A DNA stretch of 5,571 bases from Nitrospirota bacterium. GTDB lineage: Bacteria; Nitrospinota; Nitrospinia; Nitrospinales; Nitrospinaceae. Under the pieces are notes generated by a model. It did not search any database and was not told where the DNA came from. It saw nothing but the letters and a program-made list of their open reading frames with translations. The stretch covers positions 1-5,571 of the forward strand of contig JAUVMD010000111.1 in the NCBI GenBank assembly GCA_030600405.1, written 5' to 3'. The position numbers and the translations under genes are program-made. Positions 1 through 5,346 of this stretch are shown here, one piece after another (within the stretch, counting starts at the first letter, position 1; every line of letters starts with the position of its first letter).

Positions 1-138
1 AGTGTGCCCTGGTTTGCAGATATTCCCATCATCGGCTATCTGTTCAAAAACCGTTTCGAGTCCGACGATATTGCTGAATTGCTGATTTTTGTTACTCCGA
101 CCATCGTGCGAAATGAAACATCGTTCGTCAACAAATGA
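1..138 (+). CDS. pilQ: Type IV pilus secretin, C-terminal end (partial)
   Basis: This is the last 45 codons of a gene that begins left of the window; frame 1 is open from base 1 to TGA at 136-138. The peptide contains VPWFADIPIIGYLF, then an F-ESDDIAELLIFVTP stretch and the ending TIVRNETSFVNK. The pattern VP-x3-[DI]P-x2-G-x-LF, about 15 variable residues, then ELL-I/V-F-VTP is the last conserved block of secretins (PilQ, GspD, PulD), the outer-membrane ring proteins of type IV pili and type II secretion. PilQ is preferred over GspD because the protein ends about 11 residues after the VTP motif and the next gene is aroB, which follows pilQ (usually via aroK) in many pilMNOPQ clusters. The stop overlaps the aroB start by 4 bp (ATGA), which indicates one transcript and translational coupling. 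The secretin family is near certain; the PilQ assignment rests on context. Confidence 0.85.
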   Translation, partial: SVPWFADIPIIGYLFKNRFESDDIAELLIFVTPTIVRNETSFVNK

Positions 139-1211
139 AGAAACTGAGGATTGATCTGGCCGACAGGAGTTACGATATCCTGATCGGCCGGAACTTTCTT
201 TCCCGCTTGGGCGATCATCTCTCGTATTTCAAATCGGCCCGCCGAGCTCTGGTAGTCACGAATCCCGTCGTCAACAAATTTTACGGAAAAGTTTTATCCG
301 AAGGACTCCAAAGCGCAGGGCTGGAAATAGAATGTGCGGAAATCCCGGAGGGGGAAGCGCACAAAACCCTATACGACGCCCAAACGGTATACGATCATTT
401 GATCGAAAACCAATACGACCGCGATTCACTCCTAGTAGCTCTGGGAGGTGGAGTCATCGGCGATCTGACCGGGTTTGTCGCGGCAACTTTCTTGAGAGGG
501 GTACCTTATATTCAGGTTCCCACTACACTGCTGTCACAAGTGGACAGCAGTGTGGGAGGGAAAACCGCCGTCAACCATCCCCAGGGTAAAAACCTGATCG
601 GCGCCTTTTACCAGCCCCGGCTGGTCGCGATCGATCTCGACACCCTGCGCTCCCTGCCGCCCGATGAATTCCGCGCCGGTATGGCCGAAATCATCAAATA
701 CGGCGTCATCGAAGATCCCAAGCTGTTCGCTTTTCTTGAAAAGAATTCCGAAAAAATTTTGAATCAGGACACGAAGTGCCTGGAAACCATCATCGAAACT
801 TCCTGCGCCATCAAAGCTAAAGTCATAGAGCTCGACGAACGGGAAAGTAATTATCGCATGGTCTTAAATTTCGGCCATACCATCGGCCACGCCATCGAAG
901 CGTTGACCTCCTATTCGCAGTTCAAGCATGGCGAAGCGGTGGCCATCGGCATGGTCTACGCCGCCAAACTGTCTTGCCAATTGGGTAAATGCTCCGAGGG
1001 AGTGGTACAAAAAATTGAGGCCCTGGTCGAAAAGTTCGGCCTGCCCTCGAACCTGCCGCAATTCTCTGCCGGCGAGTACATCGCAACCATGTACCGGGAC
1101 AAAAAAGCGCACAACAAAAATATTCGCTTCGTTTTGGTCCGCGACATCGGCACGGTGGAAATCGTCGACCGCGTTGCCGAGACCGATATTCAGAAGGTCC
1201 TGGCTTCCTGA
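135..1211 (+). CDS. aroB: 3-dehydroquinate synthase
   Basis: A cytoplasmic enzyme of the shikimate pathway that converts DAHP to 3-dehydroquinate, using NAD+ and a divalent metal (Zn or Co) in one active site. The 358-residue length is normal. The N-terminal half is the NAD-binding domain: PEGEAHKT at 71-78, the glycine-rich stretch LGGGVIGDLTGF at 103-114, and PTTLLSQVDSSVGGKTAVN at 129-147 with Asp137 and Lys143. KN at 152-153 and AEIIKYG at 184-190 follow. By family knowledge the metal ligands are Glu185, His248 (in NFGHTIGH, 245-252) and His265 (in HGEAVAIGM, 265-273). RDKKAHNK at 321-328 is the usual C-terminal basic motif. All key residues are present, so it should be active. The ATG lies inside the end of the secretin gene (ATGA), with no strong Shine-Dalgarno sequence, so translation is probably coupled. 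aroK, often between pilQ and aroB, is absent here. Confidence 0.97.
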   Translation: MKKLRIDLADRSYDILIGRNFLSRLGDHLSYFKSARRALVVTNPVVNKFYGKVLSEGLQSAGLEIECAEIPEGEAHKTLYDAQTVYDHLIENQYDRDSLLVALGGGVIGDLTGFVAATFLRGVPYIQVPTTLLSQVDSSVGGKTAVNHPQGKNLIGAFYQPRLVAIDLDTLRSLPPDEFRAGMAEIIKYGVIEDPKLFAFLEKNSEKILNQDTKCLETIIETSCAIKAKVIELDERESNYRMVLNFGHTIGHAIEALTSYSQFKHGEAVAIGMVYAAKLSCQLGKCSEGVVQKIEALVEKFGLPSNLPQFSAGEYIATMYRDKKAHNKNIRFVLVRDIGTVEIVDRVAETDIQKVLAS

Positions 1212-1245
1212 TTTTTAAAACGTCCCCTGTATTCCTACCTGTACC

Positions 1246-1273
1246 TTGACTTCCCTTCGCCTTTTGTTATATT
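1246..1273 (+). promoter_or_regulatory. Candidate sigma70 promoter for the aldehyde dehydrogenase gene
   Basis: A TTGACT -35 box at 1246-1251 and a TATATT -10 box at 1268-1273 are separated by 16 bp. The -10 box is preceded by TG plus one base (1265-1267), an extended -10 element. This is the best promoter match seen between aroB and the aldehyde dehydrogenase, and it would give a 5' leader of about 130 nt. The elements are read from the sequence; the function is inferred. Confidence 0.6.
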
Positions 1274-1283
1274 CGAAGGCGAA
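1256..1283. repeat. 8-bp inverted repeat around the -10 box (possible operator)
   Basis: TTCGCCTT at 1256-1263 and AAGGCGAA at 1276-1283 are perfect reverse complements separated by 12 bp, and the TATATT -10 box lies in the spacer. A repressor dimer bound here would cover the promoter. No run of T follows the second arm, so it is a poor candidate for an intrinsic terminator of aroB. The operator role is inferred. Confidence 0.4.
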
Positions 1284-1384
1284 ATCATTTTCCGTTTGGG
1301 CGTTCTTGTCTCAACGGTCCTTGAGGTTCGCTCCGGCGCGCCTTTGAATGCATCAGATCCTTCATCTTCATCAAAATTTGGTTA

Positions 1385-1406
1385 ACACCTGAATGTTCGG
1401 AGGTGT
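1385..1406 (+). promoter_or_regulatory. Shine-Dalgarno site within a small hairpin before the aldehyde dehydrogenase gene
   Basis: GGAGG at 1399-1403 lies 6 nt before the ATG at 1410 and is a strong ribosome binding site. AGGTGT at 1401-1406 can pair with ACACCT at 1385-1390 across a 10-nt loop, so most of the Shine-Dalgarno sequence can be buried in a 6-bp stem. The stem is short and may form only weakly, so a role in translational control is inference. Confidence 0.45.
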
Positions 1407-1409
1407 CCC

Positions 1410-2897
1410 ATGTCAAAACTGTTCAATAACTATATCAACGGCAAATGGAAAGCTTCCTCCAGCGGAGAAACGTTTGAAAACATAAACCCCGCCAATCACA
1501 ACGAAGTTTTGGGGCGGTTCCAGAAGTCCAATAAAAAAGACGTCAATGAAGCCGTCTCAGCGGCCGAAGAGGCGCTCCCAAAATGGCGTGCCACGCCCGC
1601 TCCCAAGCGCGGGGAAATCCTGTTCAAGGTTGCCGAACTGCTTCTGCAACAAAAAGAATCGCTGGCGCAGGACATGACCCGCGAAATGGGCAAGGTTATC
1701 GGCGAAACCCGGGGCGACGTGCAGGAAGCCATCGACCTCACCTACTACACCGCCGGGGAAGGCCGCCGCCTGCTCGGCGAAACGGTGCCCTCCGAACTTA
1801 AAAACAAATTCTGCATGTCCGTGCGCATGCCTGTCGGTATCGTCTCTGCCATCACCCCGTGGAACTTTCCCATCGCCATCCCGTCATGGAAACTGGTGCC
1901 GGCGCTGGTCTGCGGCAACACCGTGGTCATCAAACCTGCGACGGATACGCCGCTGTCGGTCGTCAACTTCGTCAAGGTTTGCGAAAAGGCGGGCTTGCCC
2001 CCCGGCGTATTGAATCTAGTCACCGGCTCCGGCAGCGAAGTCGGCATGCCCATGACCGAACACGACAAGGTCAACCTCGTTTCCTTTACCGGGTCGACCG
2101 ATACCGGCGCGGTCATCGCATCCTCCTGCGCGAAAAACATGAAGCAATATTCGCTGGAGATGGGCGGCAAGAACGCCATTATCGTGATGGACGATGCCGA
2201 TCTCGACTTGGCGGTGGAAGGCGTTATCTTTGGCGCGTTCGGCACTACCGGCCAGCGGTGCACGGCTTGTAGCCGCGTCATCGCTCATAAAAAGATCGTG
2301 AAAAAATTGACTGAGATGCTGGTCACGCGCGCCAAAACCCTGAAACTGGGCGACGGGCTCAAGCCCAAAACTGATGTCGGTCCGTTGATCAACGAAAGTC
2401 AGCGCACCAAGGTGGACAACTACGTGCAGATTGGCAAGAATGAAGGCGCGAAACTGGTCACCGGCGGCAACCCAGCCACCGGCAAGGATTGCAAGAACGG
2501 GTCGTTTTACCAGCCGACCATTTTCGCCGACGTGGCCCATAAAATGCGTATCGCACAGGAAGAGATTTTCGGGCCGGTGGTGGCCATCATCCCCTGCAAC
2601 AGTTTCGAGCAGGCGGTGAAGATCGTCAACGATTCCAAGTTCGGCCTGTCGTCCGCCATCTACACGCGCGATGTCAACCGGGCCTTCAAAGCCATCGAAA
2701 CGCTGGATACGGGCATCACCTACATCAACGCGTCGACTATCGGGGCGGAAATCCAACTGCCGTTTGGTGGGACCAAGGGCACCGGCAACGGCCATCGTGA
2801 AGCGGGCACCGCGGCGCTCGAAATTTTTTCCGAATGGAAATCGGTCTACGTCGATTACAGCGGCACACTGCAGAAAGCCCAGATCGAGCACGATTGA
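1410..2897 (+). CDS. NAD(P)-dependent aldehyde dehydrogenase
   Basis: A 495-residue member of the ALDH superfamily, which oxidises an aldehyde to a carboxylic acid in the cytoplasm with NAD(P)+. Motifs appear in the usual order: TPWNFP at 149-154 with oxyanion-hole Asn152; VIKPAT at 173-178 with cofactor-binding Lys175; FTGSTDTG at 226-233 for dinucleotide binding; general base Glu250 in LEMGGK; catalytic nucleophile Cys284 in GQRCTA; EEIFGPV at 384-390 with ribose-binding Glu385; and [16 protein letters not shown] at 451-466. The C-terminal signature ([16 protein letters not shown]) and the HREAG ending recall the ALDH7/YcbD-like group (alpha-aminoadipic or alpha-ketoglutaric semialdehyde dehydrogenases) more than GabD. 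The position after KPA is Thr178, not the Glu typical of strict NAD enzymes, so NADP use is possible. No pathway genes adjoin it, so the substrate cannot be assigned. The ATG at 1410 has GGAGG 6 nt upstream and an in-frame stop at 1383, so the start is secure. It has its own candidate promoter. Confidence 0.95.
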   Translation: MSKLFNNYINGKWKASSSGETFENINPANHNEVLGRFQKSNKKDVNEAVSAAEEALPKWRATPAPKRGEILFKVAELLLQQKESLAQDMTREMGKVIGETRGDVQEAIDLTYYTAGEGRRLLGETVPSELKNKFCMSVRMPVGIVSAITPWNFPIAIPSWKLVPALVCGNTVVIKPATDTPLSVVNFVKVCEKAGLPPGVLNLVTGSGSEVGMPMTEHDKVNLVSFTGSTDTGAVIASSCAKNMKQYSLEMGGKNAIIVMDDADLDLAVEGVIFGAFGTTGQRCTACSRVIAHKKIVKKLTEMLVTRAKTLKLGDGLKPKTDVGPLINESQRTKVDNYVQIGKNEGAKLVTGGNPATGKDCKNGSFYQPTIFADVAHKMRIAQEEIFGPVVAIIPCNSFEQAVKIVNDSKFGLSSAIYTRDVNRAFKAIETLDTGITYINASTIGAEIQLPFGGTKGTGNGHREAGTAALEIFSEWKSVYVDYSGTLQKAQIEHD

Positions 2898-2934
2898 TTC
2901 TTTGTTAAAAAAGAGGAAACGGGATAACGGGGAA

Positions 2935-3015
2935 GGGTGATATCAATCACCCCAGCCCCTCCTTTAAAAGGAGGGGGTAAAAAATTACCAGCGGAGGTAC
3001 TCCGCGAAAGGGGAG
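2935..3015. repeat. Cluster of three hairpins, probable dispersed repeat element
   Basis: Three perfect inverted repeats follow each other in the gap between two genes. GGGTGAT at 2935-2941 pairs with ATCACCC at 2946-2952 (4-nt loop). CCCCTCCTTT at 2956-2965 pairs with AAAGGAGGGG at 2967-2976, an almost loopless palindrome. GCGGAG at 2991-2996 pairs with CTCCGC at 3000-3005 (3-nt loop). The sequence ends in AAAGGGGAG (3007-3015). The middle palindrome would block transcription or protect RNA ends, but no T-run follows on either strand, so it is not a classical terminator. The G/C-tract palindromic style resembles REP- or MITE-like dispersed repeats. Only one copy is in the window, so the dispersed nature is inferred. 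Confidence 0.55.
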
Positions 3016-3022
3016 AACTATT
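3010..3022 (+). promoter_or_regulatory. Candidate ribosome binding site and ATT start of the YycJ-like hydrolase
   Basis: GGGGAG at 3010-3015 is followed after 4 nt by ATT at 3020-3022. The frame is open back to a TAA at 2978 but contains no ATG, GTG or TTG before the conserved FSVLASGS N-terminus. An upstream alternative is ATT at 2984, 9 nt after AGGAGG (2969-2974), which would add 12 residues unlike the family. Isoleucine-codon starts are rare but known (infC). A lost start codon or a sequencing error is equally possible. Confidence 0.4.
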
Positions 3023-3790
3023 TTTCAATTTTCCGTACTCGCCAGCGGCAGTAAGGGCAACGCCGTTTATATCGAAAGCGGCCAGGCACGCATTCTGATC
3101 GATATCGGCCTCGGCCCGCGCGTCCTTAAAAAACGCCTGGAGCATATCCACCGCGAGCCGCAGGATGTCACCGCGCTGTTTCTCACCCACGAACATTCCG
3201 ATCATGTCAGCGGCGCGGGAGCTCTCACCAAAAAACACGGCACACCCGTCTACGGCACACGCGGCACGCGCGAGGCTCTACGACGGCACGTCAGCCCGGA
3301 TGTTGACTGGCGGACCATTCAGCAAGAAGATGAAGCCGTGGTTGGGGATTTAACAGTCGAGTCGTTCAGCACCCCGCACGACGCGGCGGAGTCGGTTGCC
3401 TACACGGTGCGATGTGGATCAAAAAAGATCGGGCATATCACCGACCTCGGACGGATCACACCGCTGATCATAGAGAAATTAAAGGACTGCGATACTCTTT
3501 TAGTGGAATCGAATCACGACGAGCGCATGCTGGTAGACGGGTATTACCCGTGGCCGATCAAGCAGAGAATCCAAAGCGACGTCGGGCATTTATCGAACAC
3601 CGCCTGCGCCGATTTACTGGCGCGGGTAAAGCACGACGCGCTTAAGACCGTGGTGCTGATGCACCTCAGCGAATCCAACAACCATCCCGAAATCGCGATG
3701 GACTCCGCCCGTCGAGTTTTGGGCGATCACCCCGCTACCCTCTTCCCCGCCCGCCAAAGCACTCCCACCGTCCTCATTCCCGTGGAATAA
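3020..3790 (+). CDS. walJ: YycJ/WalJ-type metallo-beta-lactamase-fold hydrolase
   Basis: Read from ATT at 3020, this gives 256 residues, close to the usual length of about 260 for YycJ/WalJ (VicX) proteins. These are cytoplasmic metal hydrolases with proposed DNA exonuclease or repair roles, co-transcribed with the WalRK system in Firmicutes; no walRK is visible here. The N-terminus FSVLASGSKGNAVYIE (residues 4-19) matches the family. The dinuclear metal motif is THEHSDH, with His57, His59, Asp61 and His62. His120 (STPHDA), Asp142 (ITDLG), ESNHD at 163-167, GHLSN at 189-193 with His190, and HLSESNN at 215-221 complete the family motifs. All expected metal ligands are present. The first ordinary start codon in frame is GTG at 3338, which would give 150 residues without the HEHSDH motif, so that start is very unlikely. 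The 5' end abuts a hairpin repeat, so the gene could be a recent 5'-damaged pseudogene, though the rest shows no frame damage. The next gene follows after 20 bp. Confidence 0.85.
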   Translation: MFQFSVLASGSKGNAVYIESGQARILIDIGLGPRVLKKRLEHIHREPQDVTALFLTHEHSDHVSGAGALTKKHGTPVYGTRGTREALRRHVSPDVDWRTIQQEDEAVVGDLTVESFSTPHDAAESVAYTVRCGSKKIGHITDLGRITPLIIEKLKDCDTLLVESNHDERMLVDGYYPWPIKQRIQSDVGHLSNTACADLLARVKHDALKTVVLMHLSESNNHPEIAMDSARRVLGDHPATLFPARQSTPTVLIPVE

Positions 3791-3810
3791 AATCTTTTTG
3801 GTAAAAAATC

Positions 3811-5133
3811 ATGAGCGATCTTAAGGACAAAATTCTGGGCAGTTGGGTTGGCATGGCGGTGGGGGATGCGCTGGGGCAGTCGGTGAAGGGTCTGAAGCCG
3901 GAGACGGTGAAGCAGTATTTCAAACAGGTTGACCGCTACCACGATGTGCGACCGTTCATCGGCAAGGGCATCAAACAGTACCGCATGGCCGGACTTTACG
4001 GGGTGCAGACCCAACGCGCGCTGGCGGTGTGCGATTCTCTCCTGAAAACCAAAAAGCCGAACGGTGAGGATCTGTCTGATTTGCTGGTGAGGTTGAGCGC
4101 CCACGGCCCGGAAAACTATTTCGGCATGTTCCGGCGGCCGGAGGGATGCTTCTATAAAAGCGTGCGGGACCTTCCCAATCGGGCTGATCCCTTACTCGCC
4201 GATCAGGCGTCGGCCTACGCCTGTTATTTTTCGATGGCAGTGCCGCTGGCCCTGTATCAGCAGAGGCCGTCCAAAACCTTGATGCAGTATTGTATCGAGG
4301 CGGCACTGTTGTTGAGCCGTCATCCGTGGGAGGTGGCGGGTGCGGCGGTAACCGGATTTATTACCACGCGTCTGCTCAGCGAAGAGGGCTTGCCGGAGGG
4401 CGCCGCCTTACTGAATGAGGCGGCGGAGTTCTGTAAGACCGCCGAAGCGTGGTATCAAGAAAACTATCCGGACCGCTTTACGTTACAGGAAAAAAATCCG
4501 GAAGCCATGAGCCGAACATTGCGCGATCTGGCCGATCAATATTCGCAAGGGCAATTGGAAAATTTGCCCGTCTGGATTTGTGATAACGCGTCTTCTTATA
4601 TCAAAACGAAAATTGCCCATGCCACGCAGGGGCATGCGTTGACGATTCTGCCACAGGCGCTGGTCCGGTTGTTAACGCCGGGTCAGGAGTTTTCGAGCAC
4701 GTTGACCGGGACGTTGAATCTGGGGCGGGAGGCGGACAAGCTGGGCGCGTTGATCGGTTGCTGGGCCGGGGCCGTTCACGCATTGGCCGGTATTCCGCAG
4801 GGCTGGCAATCAGGGCTGGTCAACGGCAAGGAAATCAAGCTCCGGGGCGAGGCCCTGGCCAAACGAAAAAAAGGATCAATGGGCAAGGACCTGCTGGATA
4901 TGGAATTGGGCCTGACCCAGAAAGAGGCCGAGGAGCGCCGCAAATACCTGCCGAAAGAACCCCAAAAATCCGCAAAAAAAGCCTCTGTTCTGGAGGATTT
5001 ATGGCTGGAGGAGGAGGCTGACGACACCCTGCCTCAACTGAAGGAAGATCCCCGGCGCTGGCGGGAGTTTGAGCGCGATAAAACCCGTAAAAAAAGGGAT
5101 CGGAGGCGGAATTTACCGCCCAAGGAGCCTTGA
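3811..5133 (+). CDS. ADP-ribosylglycohydrolase (DraG/ARH) family protein, divergent metal site
   Basis: A 440-residue cytoplasmic protein with no signal peptide. Residues 1-340 match the all-helical ADP-ribosylglycohydrolase fold, whose members remove ADP-ribose from proteins or other substrates with two Mg/Mn ions. The opening ILGSWVGMAVGDALGQSV (8-25) is the family start. LADQASAYACYFSMAVPLAL (129-148), SRHPWEVAGAAVTG (169-182), GHALTILPQAL (274-284) and NLGREADKLGALIGCWAGA (303-321) follow in family order. The metal motifs are altered: where relatives have a [ST]DDTQ core, this has GVQTQ (64-68), and where they have GGDTD[TS] it has GREADK (305-310). Enzyme activity is therefore doubtful, and it may be a binding protein or have another activity. 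Residues 340-440 are a highly charged Lys/Arg/Glu-rich tail not typical of the family. The ATG at 3811 follows an in-frame TAA at 3802 and has only a weak ribosome binding site. With a 20-bp gap, it is probably co-transcribed with the hydrolase gene. Confidence 0.8.
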   Translation: MSDLKDKILGSWVGMAVGDALGQSVKGLKPETVKQYFKQVDRYHDVRPFIGKGIKQYRMAGLYGVQTQRALAVCDSLLKTKKPNGEDLSDLLVRLSAHGPENYFGMFRRPEGCFYKSVRDLPNRADPLLADQASAYACYFSMAVPLALYQQRPSKTLMQYCIEAALLLSRHPWEVAGAAVTGFITTRLLSEEGLPEGAALLNEAAEFCKTAEAWYQENYPDRFTLQEKNPEAMSRTLRDLADQYSQGQLENLPVWICDNASSYIKTKIAHATQGHALTILPQALVRLLTPGQEFSSTLTGTLNLGREADKLGALIGCWAGAVHALAGIPQGWQSGLVNGKEIKLRGEALAKRKKGSMGKDLLDMELGLTQKEAEERRKYLPKEPQKSAKKASVLEDLWLEEEADDTLPQLKEDPRRWREFERDKTRKKRDRRRNLPPKEP

Positions 5134-5229
5134 ACCTGGAGTTTCCCCGTGCGGCTGCAAAATCACCCGAAGTCTTTGTAATTTTAGGGATAAAGGGCAA
5201 AAAGTCCTACCAATCTACCCAAAACCCCT

Positions 5230-5255
5230 TATACTGGATTCAAGATATTGAATCC
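5230..5255. promoter_or_regulatory. TATACT box with adjoining perfect palindrome (candidate promoter and operator)
   Basis: TATACT at 5230-5235 is a near-consensus -10 box but has only a weak -35 match 17 bp upstream (5207-5212). Immediately after it, GGATTCAA (5236-5243) and TTGAATCC (5248-5255) form a perfect 8-bp inverted repeat with spacer GATA. No T-run follows on either strand, so a terminator is unlikely; an operator at the transcription start or a leader hairpin of the exported-protein gene is more plausible. CTACC occurs twice, 8 bp apart, just upstream (5207-5211, 5215-5219). The regulatory role is inferred. Confidence 0.4.
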
Positions 5256-5331
5256 TAAAAAGTTATGCGGCCCCAGTCCGAAGTGAAGAGCTTTTGGGAG
5301 TTGGGTTTACTGTTTCCATTCAATCCATATG

Positions 5332-5346
5332 AAGGAGAACATTGTG
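5332..5346 (+). promoter_or_regulatory. Ribosome binding site that sets a GTG start
   Basis: AAGGAG at 5332-5337 lies 6 nt before GTG at 5344-5346. It decides the start of the exported-protein gene over the internal ATG at 5365, which would remove the basic residues of the signal peptide. Confidence 0.8.

Noticed and set aside
1393..1485. 30-codon upstream open frame beginning at ATG 1393 in the aldehyde dehydrogenase leader
   Set aside because: No ribosome binding site, and it overlaps the real start out of frame; a leader peptide is not supported.
1745..2281. 178-codon open frame on the minus strand
   Set aside because: Also antisense to the aldehyde dehydrogenase, with no family features.
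2016..2891. 291-codon open frame on the minus strand opposite the aldehyde dehydrogenase gene
   Set aside because: It lies wholly antisense to a clearly coding gene, has no recognisable motifs or ribosome binding site, and is expected from GC-rich codon use.
2956..2986. Rho-independent terminator of the aldehyde dehydrogenase gene
   Set aside because: The stem is strong, but an A-run, not a T-run, follows on the + strand, and the minus strand has none after the stem either.
2937..3070. GTG at 2937 as a start for the hydrolase through a -1 frameshift at the TTTTT run (3021-3025)
   Set aside because: The frame is open, but the encoded leader is repeat-derived and unlike the family. No strong slippery heptamer is present, and a direct ATT start is simpler.
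3338..3790. GTG start at 3338 for a 150-residue hydrolase
   Set aside because: It omits the FSVLASGS and HEHSDH segments that are encoded in the same frame upstream, so it is an artefact of the missing standard start.
5069..5251. 60-codon open frame across the end of the ADP-ribosylglycohydrolase-like gene
   Set aside because: Mostly inside that gene in another frame, with no support for coding.
5291..5315. GG-rich stretch before the exported-protein gene as a sigma54 promoter
   Set aside because: It lacks the GG-N10-GC spacing of -24/-12 elements.
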